Shown one piece after another: positions 11,783-21,876 of a stretch of DNA of 64,000 nt (positions are counted from its first letter, which is position 1; every line of letters starts with the position of its first letter). This stretch comes from Bimastos eiseni (lineage: Eukaryota; Annelida; Clitellata; Crassiclitellata; Lumbricidae). The notes under the pieces are model-generated. The model made no database searches and was not told where the DNA came from. It saw nothing but the letters and a program-made list of their open reading frames with translations. The stretch spans positions 29,990,347 through 30,054,346 of the forward strand of contig OY365806.1 in NCBI GenBank assembly GCA_959347315.1, read 5' to 3'. A program made the translations under genes and the position numbers.

Positions 11783-12201
11783 ATGTCTCATTATCCGTTT
11801 CATAAAATGGGGTGGACGAAACCCAAAATTGAAAAATCTACGAGAACACAACCGAGATCCGTCACGTGGAAGGCGTGTGAAGGTATGTGGGATGTCAAGT
11901 ATAGACCGCAAAGACAAATGGGAGGTTTAAGATGGGAGTTTTTTGCTCAAGAAGCGATAACTATTCATTCTCATGAGACGGTTGTTTTACCGTTAGGCTT
12001 AGTGTCCGAATGACTAAAGGATCTTGTAAGGTTTCGCTCCATCCTGAATTTATAGAAGCGGAGTGTCGCCTGCTGAGCGATACCGTTACTGGATTCATGA
12101 AAGACGTTTTACTCGATATTAAGAAATTTAGAGATCTTGGAGCTGTCACCGTAAACGAAGGAGACTCATTATGTTATGTCGATTACCGCGTCAACGAATA
12201 A
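11783..12201 (+). pseudogene. Polinton beta-rich protein, possible dUTPase-like fold, frameshifted
   Basis: The N-terminal half (11783-12013) includes WEFFAQEAITIHSHETVVLP. The C-terminal half (frame of 12010-12201) includes CKVSLHPEF...GAVTVNEGDSLCYVDYRV. The frame shift sits near 12000. A beta-strand-rich pattern with a LPLG turn and a terminal GDSLCYVDYR strand hints at a dUTPase-like jelly roll, but no catalytic motif is evident, so this is tentative. The start codon is embedded in AATATAAAATG (11775-11785). Confidence 0.6.
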
Positions 12202-12242
12202 AACTTGAATTCCATTAAAAAAATATTCTTCGATATTATAAA

Positions 12243-12673
12243 ATGGAATTGAACAAAGCAAACACCTATCGCCTTCAGAAAATATCTGAAGTTCAACAGG
12301 AAATCTTACGAGAACGCGAAAAGAGAGAAATAATCTGTAAAAAATATCAAAAGAGTGTTAAAGTAGTCGATGCGTTGGGGGGGGGGGGGGTTGTTTGCCC
12401 TTACATCTTCTGGACTCGGTGTATTAGGCGTAACTTTTCTAAGTACCGTCGTAGCCGCACCAGCTGCAACAGTCGTGGTAGCTTTATCCGCTGGAGCTGG
12501 AGCATTGTGTTTGAGATCCTAATGCGCTAGTGGATATGTTAACTCTTCGATTCGCTGGCTTCAGAGCGGGAAATACAGGATTAAGAAACGAGATAGTCGG
12601 TATCTGCGATGAGTTACTTCGAAAAAATGCGATAAATGCGTTAGAGTATAAAAATTTTATGATACAATTATAA
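12243..12673 (+). pseudogene. coiled-coil/transmembrane Polinton protein, broken by a poly-G run
   Basis: The N-terminal charged helix (about 45 residues, ELNKANTYRLQKISEVQQEI...) reads well up to a G homopolymer near 12378-12390. The conserved reading then moves to another frame, with Gly/Ala/Val-rich membrane-like segments (LGVLGVTFLSTVVAAPAATV). After a further shift near 12520 it ends in a third frame (NALVDMLTLRFAGFRAGN...YKNFMIQL), with stop TAA at 12671. That stop overlaps the TAAAATG start motif of the next gene. The start is in ATATTATAAAATG. It is probably a small membrane protein of the element; its function is unknown. Confidence 0.65.
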
Positions 12674-12674
12674 A

Positions 12675-13091
12675 ATGATTGTCGTAACTAAGAGAAGATT
12701 TACTAAAAGATACGTCGTAGGAGGCGCTCGAATATTTGATACGGTATCAGGATTTTTCAAAAGAATGTTATCTTCGAATGCGGCGAAACAGGTAGCAACA
12801 ACCGCATTAAGTGCTAGGAAAGACGCTGCAACGAAGATTGGAAAAAAAGCCATAGATGTTGGTGAGACCGTTGCTATCAATGCTGGAAAGCGATTGGTGG
12901 ATAAAGCAGCGGCAAAGATGTTTAATCCACCACCGCCACAATCAGCCGTACTCAGCCAACAGAGCAAGGACGCGTTAAAGAGTTTAATATCCTCCGATGG
13001 AAATACGAATATAAATAATTTACTATCCGGTAACGTAGGCGCAGTGTCGATCCAAGATCTGGTGCGTGGATCTGGAATGAAATTGGCTTAA
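12675..13091 (+). CDS. intact small basic Polinton virion-type protein, 138 aa
   Basis: This is the single plainly intact gene of the element, from ATG 12675 in AATTATAAAATG to stop 13089. It has a basic N-terminus (TKRRFTKRYVVGG), a hydrophobic turn (SGFFKRML), a long Ala/Lys helical middle (NAAKQVATTALSARKDAATK...AGKRLVDKAAAKMF), a proline-rich PPPPQ linker and a C-terminus ending DLVRGSGMKLA. The composition resembles DNA-condensing or capsid-lining proteins of adenovirus-like elements. I infer a virion role from composition and from its position directly upstream of the major capsid gene. Confidence 0.75.
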   Translation: MIVVTKRRFTKRYVVGGARIFDTVSGFFKRMLSSNAAKQVATTALSARKDAATKIGKKAIDVGETVAINAGKRLVDKAAAKMFNPPPPQSAVLSQQSKDALKSLISSDGNTNINNLLSGNVGAVSIQDLVRGSGMKLA

Positions 13092-13115
13092 AATAAAATC
13101 TTGTTATATTAAAAA

Positions 13116-14383
13116 ATGCAGTAAGATATTCTAAGATTTACTGAAAATACTATTATAGACGAGGGAGTTGAAAGATACGAATGGCACGAGTACGAGCCGG
13201 TAGCGGGGACGAATCTGAACGGCTCTGGGGAATTCGCATAAATATCGAACTTGTCGATCTTTTCAGCCATCCCTCCGAGTCATACCTGCTTTTCGAAGGT
13301 AGACTGACTAAGGCAGATGGAACAGATTACGCTAATGCCGATGCTGTGGCTATTACCAACAACGGGCTCATGCATCTTTTCAGCCTAATATAGTATTCCC
13401 TGTCGAATCAAGACATCGAAAGCGTGTTTCATCCGGTGCAAGCCACAACTATGCTAGGGTTGCTGCAATATCCCAACGACTTCGCTCTCGCACAAGGACT
13501 TAACCAATTATGGACAAAAGCCACAGCCGCGATGGCCGTTATAGCCGACAACTCTGGATTCGCGATCAGACTGGCATATCTCTTTCAGAAACGAACTGCC
13601 AAGGGCACATGTAGCTTCATAGTACCTCTAAAGCACATTTTTGGATTCTGTGAGGATTACGATAAGGTAGTCTACGGCATGAAGCAGACTTTGACGCTCG
13701 TTCGCAAATCCGACGACGACGCCGTCTTCAGGTTGGCCACTGCAGCGGCTGGCAAAGTCAACATCAATAAAATTTCGTCGTTTATGCCTCATGTCATTGC
13801 GGCCGACATGGAAAGAATGCAACTGTATAATACGATCGAATCAAAGGCAACATTACCAGTAGCCTATCGAGATCGTCTTTGCGATACCGTAGCGGTTACT
13901 CGATCTACCACATTCAGTTGGCGACTTAGCGTAAAGACATCACCAGAAAAATCGAGGTATATTATCGTTGGATTTCAAACGAATCGAAGCCTTAGTCAAG
14001 AAGCTAATCCATCAATTTTCGATCATTGCGATATTAAAAACATGTACGTGATAATGAACCAAGAAAGATACCCAGCAGTCGATTACAAAGTATCATTCCC
14101 GAATCAGCAATTTTCGAGAGCTTACAGAGATGCCGCGACCTTTAGCGACCAACTCGTGACTCAGAGCAACATTACGCCGGCTGATTATAAAGATTTATAT
14201 CCGCTGCTCATTTTCGATGTAAGTAAACAATCAGGGCGGTTACTGTCATCTGTCGTAAACATCCAGATCAACGCTACTTTCAATGCTGCGGTGCCGCTTG
14301 GAACGGAAGCTCATGCAGTTGTCATTTCAGATAAATTGCTAAACTTCCAATCAGACGGTCGGAAGTTGAGCGTTGTATATTAA
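13116..14383 (+). pseudogene. MCP: major capsid protein (double jelly roll), broken
   Basis: The Polinton hexon-like protein. The conserved reading starts at ATG 13116 (after TTATATTAAAAA) with RFTENTIIDEGVERYEWHEY. It shows SHPSESYLLFEGRL and ITNNGLMHLFSLI, then FHPVQATTMLGLLQY, SFIVPLKHIFGFCEDYDKV and a long C-terminal part ending AHAVVISDKLLNFQSDGRKL. The lesions are an in-frame TAA at codon 3 (13122-13124), a one-base loss near 13230, and a TAG at 13391-13393. The remaining 330 codons (13394-14383) are open. Length and order match the family. Confidence 0.92.
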
Positions 14384-14411
14384 AGAAACTATTTTCTATT
14401 ATAAAAAAAAC

Positions 14412-14769
14412 ATGAAACTCTCACAATTGAAATCGCTAATGAAGGAACACAGTATAAAAGGCGCAAGATTTATGAGCAAGCCGGATATGTTAAGGATACT
14501 CGCTGAGAAAGGTGTTTTATCGGAATTAGAACTGCCAAAAGAGAAGGTGCTGGTGAACGAGCAAAAGGAAGTACTACCCAGATACGAATATCTAAAAACG
14601 ATTCGTAATAATCCGATTAGTGTTGAAATCTCTGACAGATACGAACGAAACCACCACTTACCCATCGTTGTATAAGGCAAGTATGGCGTTTAAAATCAGT
14701 ACGAACACGATACAGAATAACAACGGTAAAGTGTGGAGAAATAGATACGAGATCCGTGTATTGACATAA
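14412..14769 (+). pseudogene. SAP-like + NUMOD1-like DNA-binding protein, frameshifted
   Basis: The N-terminal MKLSQLKSLMKEHSIKGARF...KPDMLRILAEKG resembles a SAP-type helix-extended-loop-helix DNA-binding motif. After a frameshift near 14632, the C-terminal block YPSLYKASMAFKISTNTIQ...KVWRNRYEIRV resembles a NUMOD1-like helix-turn-helix module found beside homing nucleases. There is no nuclease motif. ATG 14412 is preferred over the upstream in-frame ATG at 14373, because that one lies inside the capsid gene. CTATTATAAAA precedes the start. The role is unknown, possibly DNA binding or regulation. Confidence 0.6.
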
Positions 14770-14792
14770 AGTTTTATCCTGGCTAATAAAAA

Positions 14793-15256
14793 ATGTGAAC
14801 TCGTAAATTTATAGATTTCGAAACTTTGGAAGAAGACGTAGTTTACACAGTTAAAACGAAGCAATATCTTACGGTACAGTAGGCTATTTCTACCTGATTA
14901 CGGTATGATGTTTCTCATTGAAAACCTTAGTCATCATACACGAATAACTGCATCACGCTTAATCCTGGCTTCCCGGTTCAGCCTGGAGGCAATCTAACTT
15001 ATAGGTCTGATATTTTCCAACTGAATCGATTAAGACGGATGAGACGGAATATTACATGAGCGTATTCGAGGGGTCGTGGGATATGCCCATTCACGACAAG
15101 CTGGAAACGGACAAGACATTTACTTTTACAAAAACGAGGGTGGAAACGGGACCGGGTTACAGCACGTCGTATATCGTGGTATCTGGAGATAACGAAGTTG
15201 TTAGTTCAACAACTTCCGTTCAACAACTTCCGTTCAACACGAGTTCCGTGGTTTAA
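14793..15256 (+). pseudogene. unrecognised small Polinton ORF, degraded
   Basis: ATG 14793 follows CTAATAAAAA but meets TGA at once. The frame then reads RKFIDFETLEEDVVYTVKTK to a TAG at 14880. A protein-like second part follows at 15056-15256 (SVFEGSWDMPIHDKLETDKT, then a Thr/Val/Ser-rich tail). The two parts may be halves of one beta-rich protein, but the middle is not readable in one frame. I do not recognise the family. Confidence 0.45.
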
Positions 15257-15753
15257 ATTTTCAATGATGTTTCTCATTGAAAATCTTAGTCATCATACAC
15301 GAATAACTGCATCACGCTTAATCCTGGCTTCCCGGTTCAGCCTGGAGGCAATCTAACTTATAGGTCTGATATTTTCCAACTGAATCGATTAAGACGGATG
15401 AGACGGAATATTACATGAGCGTATTCGAGGGGTCGTGGGATATGCCCATTCACGACAAGCTGGAAACGGACAAGACATTTACTTTTACAAAAACGAGGGT
15501 GGAAACGGGACCGGGTTACAGCACGTCGTATATCGTGGTATCTGGAGATAACGAAGTTGTTAGTTCAACAACTTCCGTTCAACAACTTCCGTTCAACACG
15601 AGTTCCGTGGTTTAAATTTTCAATGATGTTTCTCATTGAAAATCTTAGTCATCATACACGAATAACTGCATCACGCTTAATCCTGGCTTCCCCGGTTCAG
15701 CCTGGAGGCAATCTAACTTATAAGTCTGATATTTTCCAACTGAGTCGATTAAG
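14905..15753 (+). repeat. 359-bp tandem repeat, 2.4 copies
   Basis: Copies start at 14905, 15264 and 15623, each with ATGATGTTTCTCATTG. Copies 1 and 2 are almost identical (one C/T difference seen near the start). Copy 3 is cut at 15753 and has one extra C. Each full copy carries the 66-codon frame of the degraded ORF (15056-15256 and 15415-15615), so the ORF's C-terminal part is duplicated. The near identity implies a recent duplication or gene conversion. Confidence 0.93.
15415..15615 (+). pseudogene. duplicate C-terminal fragment of the unrecognised Polinton ORF
   Basis: Identical in translation to 15056-15256. It arose by the 359-bp tandem duplication and has no promoter motif of its own. 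Confidence 0.55.
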
Positions 15754-16055
15754 AATTCTTGGTAAGTATTTCCTAAATAAGTGTTATTAAGCGACGTGTA
15801 AATAATAATCCCTTGTCCTTCATAATTGTATGCAATTATTCTCCAGTCGGAAATTCTTTCATTGTTTTTTCCTCCCCCTCAAGCCGATCTTCCAGATTCT
15901 TACTGCGGTTGGGCACTTGATAGATGTCCACGTTTCCATGGTTGCGCTAACCTCAGATACCCATTCTCCTTCTTCTTTGAGTGCGTGAAAGGCTTTGTTA
16001 TACGGAGACGGAGCACTGGCGTTCGCTAGAAAACCATAATTACTAGTGTCCGAAG
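15754..16055. other. convergence zone of plus- and minus-strand Polinton genes
   Basis: This lies between the last plus-strand ORF and the 3' end of the fibre gene. A short frame at 15826-16029 has no recognisable motif. It probably holds terminator or polyadenylation signals, but none is clear. Confidence 0.4.
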
Positions 16056-16840
16056 TTAACCTCGGGACGTAACCGACGTAACATTTTCTTCCTCGTGTGA
16101 GACCGGCCAGCGTTGGTTTCCCCGTAGCATGCAGACGGCGGCTGTTTCAGCACCAGGACTCGTGGATATAATATGAAATCTCCAATACGTGTAGTTAGAC
16201 GAAGCGGGAAATGTAAACTCCATCAACAGTCCAAAAGGGAGGACATTCGTTCGAGAGGTTGGAATATCTATGAATACTATTCCATCGTTACTAGCTTGAA
16301 CTTTCCAACTAGTAATTTCTTCGTTATCTTCGTTACCAGAGATGATGTAAAATCCCGACATTGATAGAGGAATGGGATACTTCATCTGTATCCAAACATT
16401 TGCGGTTGTTTCGGAGACCCAAATGTCGGGGTAGTGAGAAGCGTTTTGAAAAGCGCTCCACGGACTGAATTCATGACCGTGCACGCTGCGATATTCGCTT
16501 GCGCTGGCTTCGTAAGTTAAACCGTTTATTATCGTTGTATCAGAAGTCATGGTTGGAGCCGCTGTGACGAAAGCTCTCAGGTACTCGCTGACAGAATTAT
16601 TCGTTATCGCTTGATTGACTAAGGCTTCGACTTGTCCAAAGCTCGCAGCCTGGCTGGCTAAGACTGGTGGATGAATGTCAGTCGGTAAACCTTTTATCGA
16701 GTGACCATTTCCAAATTCCAAATCACCCTCCATTGCGTTCGTTCCATCTCTTTTTAGAAATGTTTTATTCGTTGTGATAGAGTAATACCTCCAGAAATTA
16801 TTCTTTGAGTATCAGTTCGTCCAAATTTAGTAACAGGCAT
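16056..16840 (-). pseudogene. putative fibre/spike protein with discoidin-like (F5/8C) domain, one frameshift
   Basis: The start is ATG at 16840 inside TATATATAAAATG. The N-terminal part reads MPVTKFGRTDTQRIISGG, and after a frameshift near 16765 it continues RDGTNAMEGDLEFGNGHSIK. GDLEFGNGHSIKGLPT is the kind of segment seen at the capsid-attachment end of fibre and tail-fibre proteins. The C-terminal ~130 residues (HGHEFSPWSAFQN...VWIQMKYPIPL...FYIISGNEDNEEITSWKVQA) look like a discoidin-type beta barrel, a fold that often binds glycans or lipids. The frame is open for 225 codons from 16733. It sits 22 bp after the protease stop, on the same strand. A receptor-binding role is inference; I do not know this as a standard Polinton gene. 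Confidence 0.6.
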
Positions 16841-16862
16841 TTTATATATACAATATCATTAT

Positions 16863-17203
16863 TTAATACAATTCGTTTACGACTTCTTGAAATTTACATC
16901 CATCGTTGATCGTCTTCTTCAATACATACAAACATAAATGACCGCAAAACACTTATAAATAAATAAATTTTATCATTGGCGCGCTTGATCCAACACTTTC
17001 AATGCGTTCCTTTACCGTCAGAATCGTCTAGGTTAAGGATGCCACATTCGTTCGCTCTCGGCCTCTTCGGCAACTCGTCTCTTAGAAAAACTCCTCTGGA
17101 AATTATTTATATTTTGTTTCCTCGCCGCTTCGATTAGATCAACGTTCGACAAAGCAATATTAGGTAGCGTTACGCCTTGGACATCGATTAGTCTAGTGTT
17201 CAT
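16863..17203 (-). pseudogene. PRO: adenain-like cysteine protease, internally deleted and frameshifted
   Basis: Maturation protease of Polinton virions. The N-terminus starts at ATG 17203 inside TATAAAATG. Across shifted frames the sequence shows NECGILNLDDSDGKGTH, whose His fits the catalytic histidine, and the codon after it is a TGA. The C-terminal part shows VFCGHLCLYVLKK, fitting the catalytic Cys region, then FQEVVNELY and stop at 16863-16865. The whole remnant is 341 bp, well short of the ~550-600 bp usual for the family. The missing part lies between the His and Cys motifs, so a central deletion of ~200 bp is inferred. The start is separated from the POLB stop by one base. Confidence 0.8.
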
Positions 17204-17204
17204 T

Positions 17205-20200
17205 TTATATTAGTGAATAATGTCCATATGCTAAAGTGTGGATTCCATCTTGCTGAATCACTCGTTTATCATCTTCCGCTGAGAGGGCTACCTTGTTCAT
17301 TTCTTTGGTGTAGATATCGTGAAGATGCTGCCGAATGACATTCATCTTTCTCAATTGTTCTCTCTTGGTGAACAAGCAGTCTTTGTAATCTTCGTGAGTG
17401 ATTGATTTCTTAACGACATTCTTCCTGACACCCTTACATTTCTTGTGGTCTACTCCCGCCATCTTGTACGAATACAGTTTCGATCTTAAACCTACAAACT
17501 CTTTGATCTGTTTACCAGCTGCTTCACCTTTGAACATGGCAATGACCTTTTTGTTGATGCCGGTTTCTATACCAGAGGGATGGTCTTTAGGATAGTCGCT
17601 AATGTCGAACCTACTTCTAATGTCGGGCGCTATATCGGCGTAGAAGTGTTCGGTCTTAATTTCATAGGCCAAAGAATCTATCTGTAAAAAGTAACTTTGC
17701 TCTATCTTCAAACTTTTTTTTGATGTAATTATAATGAAAATCGTACATTATAGTTTTACTCAAGTCTAAAATACACATACCAAGATATATAGGCTTGTTG
17801 TAACATAGCTTCGTCCGTTTCATGTGAATGGCGATTAGGTTTTCGGCAAAAATAGTTCGAGTATCGTAACTCGTTCTCGCTGCTAGCTTGAGGGCTTGCT
17901 TCTCGGTGCAAACCAATTTTATGTGTACACGATTCTCAATATTCTCAGCCGTCTTACCAAACTCACTATTGTTCATTAGTTAGAAAAAGTCATTTTCGAA
18001 ATCGTTGGTGGCTCTGGTCCTCAGTTAGTATTTAGATCTATATACTTTTTCAGCCAAGAACTTTCTTCAAATTTAATTCCGCGATGAATTTTCATTATCT
18101 TCAAACCCATACTTTCATACTGCTTTAAATTTTCGTAATGGACTATATACTTTACTTTATTGCACAGATTTGGAATGAGTTTTGACACATCCGATCCTTT
18201 AGCTTTTACACTCTCAGGAGTAAGAGAATAGTCGTTGTGAAGATCGTGCAATTCTCTAGGATATTCCAAATCGACTTCTAATATACATGGCGAAGATCTC
18301 CAATCGTTTAGCTTATCGTTACCCATCCACTGGAATCCATGAGTTGGTAGAGTCTTACACATTGCCCATCCGTACAGGTTGTTCGCGTCTAAATAGGCTA
18401 GGAACGATGAAGGTTTGCTGCTGTCAAACATAGACATGTACTTATTGTTTCCCTGTCCATTACGGTGTGAAATGGTGCTAACACCTCCCCTTATCCCATG
18501 CTTAACCATTAGTATCATATCATAGTCGCTCAACAACTCTAACTTTACTCCTGTCAACTTCAATGCGGCGTCCCAAGCAAGACCTGGCAAAGTATAATAC
18601 CAGGCGGGATCTAGGCCATAGTTCTCACTGCATATATCTCTCAAATTCTCAAATAGATCGGCAAGCAAGAGAACATCACATTATATAAATCGTGGTTTTC
18701 TCTCAACGTCTTGAATCCGAATTCTTTCCATACCATCTGTGCATGGTTGTAGTCTTCGTCACTAATACCTGAGTCGTTAAGTATTGAGTAGAAGGCTGAC
18801 TTTGGTGTTAGTTCTGTTTCGTTCAGTCGCTCGACGGAATCAACATAATCGTAAGGATATAATCCTTTTCTAAGCAAGAGATCGAGCTGATTACCAGAAT
18901 AGTGTTTGCTCATATTCTTACACTGATCTTTGCTCAGGTTCTTCGATAAAGCGTCGAGACTCGATGCCATGAATCTAAAACTGTCGATGAAACGTAATTC
19001 TCGTTTAACTAATATTTCCTTACTTTCTTCATTCGTAAATTTATCGACCGACTTCTCTGCTAAACGAGATATACTTTTCTTCTTTGTTAGGAATGCAGCT
19101 AATCTTTTCGTTATCATCACCTCGTAATTTCTTTACGAATAGATGACTGTCGTAATCGGATAGATTATGGAACAATACTGGGAGAAACTTGGGAACTATA
19201 TAATTTAGATTACAATTCTTATGAGCGGCGCCTCTATATTTTCCAGTTAAATGGCAATGGTCTCTAACTCGATCTTTACCCAGTTCGCCTTCGAATATGT
19301 GACAAATGATAACGGAATCGAATAGCGCCTGTTCTTTCTTTCCGAATATCATTCTCTTTGGAAATTTAAATCGATCATGAATATCTTTTATATTATCTAT
19401 AAGAGTGTTTACGAATATCTGAGCTACATCATCGTCTTCGCTCTTTGCTGTGAAAGTTATGGGAGCTTGTGAATATAGGTCATCGTCAAAATATTTTATA
19501 TTATAGCAGAAAGAACTTGGAACGTGTTTTTGATATCTGTTGGTGTAAGACATGCTGGGATCTGGTTGACAAGTGTCTATAGGTTTAATGAAAGATTCGA
19601 AATCGGCGTACACGACAAAGGGAAATCTCATCCTTCTATTATAATTTTTGAAATTCAACATAGTTCCTGGTTCTGGAAGTTCTATCTTTTGAGCGGCGTG
19701 TTGGGAACAGTATTTGGTGTGTTTTTTAACGACTCTAGCTTTTCATATCCCATCATACATCTTTTACAATAGTGCATCGAAGTGTATGAGTTTTCATTAT
19801 GAACCGCCATCAGTCTGTTGCAGTTCTTTATCCAGCAATAATGCTTTTTTTGCTCGTTAGAAATGAGTAATAGGTCTACACTGATATCGCTCTCGTGCTT
19901 CGATAAATATAGTGGGAATAGATAAACATCTTTCTCATGACCAAAAACATTAATAGTAATATTATTATTTCTCTAAAACTTACTTATCACATTAGCATCG
20001 GCTGCGACTGGGAATTCAATGCTGGACCAATCAAGTTCCTCAGACTGCTTGATTAATTCTTTCGTAATTCTTTCCGAATGTTCCTCAACGGGGTTTAAAG
20101 ATCTCGTTACACACCACTTGAAATATTCTTCGTCTTCGTTCTTCATATTAACAATAGCCTTTTTACTCGCTAGACATTTCGGTAGTGGAATGTAAGAACT

Positions 20201-20973
20201 ACCCTTCCGCGGTTTATAAACGACCGTGTTGATTTCTAATTTTTGAACCGCTCTAAGTCTCCAGTTACTACCACGCATCTGGAAGGCAGCCATTGATTCT
20301 AACATTTTACCTTTCGCGTTGTTATAAATTTCGCTCGTGTCGGTGGAGTCTAAAATCACCTTAGTTTTTGAAACGAACGGAAAATCCACGATTTCATATC
20401 AACATGCTCCATTGTGCAGGTGAGGACAAAGTTGACCTTAGTCTGTCGATTCCTAGACAAAAGGTCTTCCAGTTGTGGCTGAGCTGCTTTGAGAAAACAC
20501 GTGGCGTCAATTCCGTTTGCGCCTTCGACCGTGTTTTGTTTCGTGAAGCCCTGGATAGCTGCGGCCATCTCTTTTATTTCGCGTGTTTTCATAAGAATTT
20601 TACTGAATGTAGAATTCCCTTTGGCTTTCAGTGCTTCTATCCTCTCATTCACCTTTCTCTTTGGTTTTTCAGGTATGTACCTTTCAATCCACTTTGCGAA
20701 CGTATTAATCCCGGACTTTGTATTATCAAGGACTTTCCGTATCGCTGAGACCGCTACGGGAGCGAGTGTTGGGATTCCAATCTCGAGAACGGGTGCGTCC
20801 AGCAAACTAGCATTGAATGAGATTGGCGCAAAATGTGAGGGGATGAGTGTTTGAGACACATAAGCTTCAATTTTAGCAATCAAATCCGCTTTACGCAGTC
20901 TCGTATAACCAACCATACCTTTCTGTTTCGCAATTTTTCTTAGTTCGATCACAGTCTGCTTCGAATATTCCAT
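17205..20973 (-). pseudogene. POLB: protein-primed family B DNA polymerase, multiply frameshifted
   Basis: The replication polymerase of the element, ~1,250 codons, family-typical in length. In order it has an N-terminal SAP-like motif (SKQTVIELRKIAKQKGM), a zinc finger (CKRC near 19760, then HTKYC) and Exo I (VVYADFESF, ~19600). These are followed by an HNH/Endo VII-like knuckle (DHCHLTGKYRGAAH, ~19230), Exo II (NLSDYDSHLF, ~19150), Exo III (DVLLLADLFEN, ~18670), motif A (YLDANNLYGWAM, ~18380) and motif B (NNSEFGKT, ~17965). Motif C near 17680 has lost two bases inside its Asp-Thr-Asp codons. Further frameshifts lie near 20390, 19745, 19050, 18665 and 18000, plus a nonsense codon before motif B. 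ATG 20973 sits in ATATAAAATG. A second in-frame ATG at 21027 also sits in such a motif. Confidence 0.95.
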
Positions 20974-21036
20974 TTTATATTGGAGTGGCATTCTTTTAAA
21001 TCGAAGTGAGAAAATATTTTCATCCATTTTATATTT
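20971..21036 (-). promoter_or_regulatory. two tandem start motifs for POLB
   Basis: AATATAAAATG-type sequences occur at both in-frame start codons, 54 bp apart (ATG at 21027 and at 20973). The proteins would differ by 18 residues. The shorter one begins directly at the SAP-like motif, which favours it as the ancestral start. Confidence 0.6.
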
Positions 21037-21469
21037 GAGAGAATTTTTGTTTGTTTGTTGAACAATGACTCATCATCGAAACTGACGACTCACCATCGAA
21101 ACTATTGGAAATTCCCGTGACTTTTGACCTATCGGCGGACGTTTTGACTGTCACGAATTGCCCTTATACCCTGGACATGTATTGTACATAGTTATTTAGG
21201 CATTGACTTGTGTGTGAATGTGCGTGAGTGTCTTATATATATATCAGCTGAGTTTATTGGACTCATAGGCCTATATTGCGGACAAACACTGCATTGACCC
21301 GTATATGTATACAATACTCAATAGTTAATGAATGCTCGATGGTCGTCGATGGCCGTGGGGGTCCAAAAGGGATGGTCGGGTCAAAGGGGAAAGCGAAGGG
21401 GGATAAAAGCAACAGGAAGAAGTGAAAGGGATGGTTCTTTTTCTGTTGAATCGGAGTTCGCTCGGCGAG

Positions 21470-21680
21470 GGCTTCGACGCTTCTCCTGCTGGAAGGACGA
21501 ATTCCAGACGCGAGGGTTCCGTCGCTTCCACGGCTGGAAGGGCGAACAGATGCGAGGGTTCCGTCGCTTCCACTGCGAGAAGGACGAATTCCAGACGCGA
21601 GGGTTCCGTCGCTGCCACGGCTGGAAGGGCGACCGGACGCGAGGGCTTCAACGCTCGCTCCCACTGCCAGAAGGACGACG
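21470..21680. repeat. ~40-bp minisatellite inside the nested insertion
   Basis: About five diverged units of the type ctggaagggcgaacagatgc followed by gagggttccgtcgcttcca, alternating with ggacgaattccagacgcgag variants. GC content is higher than in the surrounding Polinton. Confidence 0.75.
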
Positions 21681-21739
21681 ACCACTGGGGGGAGGGGGGT
21701 GACCTGAGGGAGGGGAGCGGCCATCGAAGCAGAGCAGTC

Positions 21740-21876
21740 TTAGAGGTTACCAGACGTTTTTGTTTGAAGTTCTTATTCACTAGTTTTCTGTTTTGACTAT
21801 ATTTTTTTCTATGATTAAAATCTAACCGTATATCATCTAATGGAGTGTGCTCCATAAATGTAATACTCTTTAGCAT
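21740..21876 (-). pseudogene. unrecognised coding-like fragment in the nested insertion
   Basis: The minus-strand frame from 21876 begins MLKSITFMEHTPLDDIRLDF and continues with a basic tail (HRKKYSQNRKLVNKNFKQKR) before running into the minisatellite. It looks protein-coding in composition. I do not recognise it, and it could be the end of a gene from another mobile element. Confidence 0.35.

Noticed and set aside
20368..20854. Plus-strand frames of 121-126 codons opposite POLB
   Set aside because: Antisense shadows of the POLB N-terminal region.
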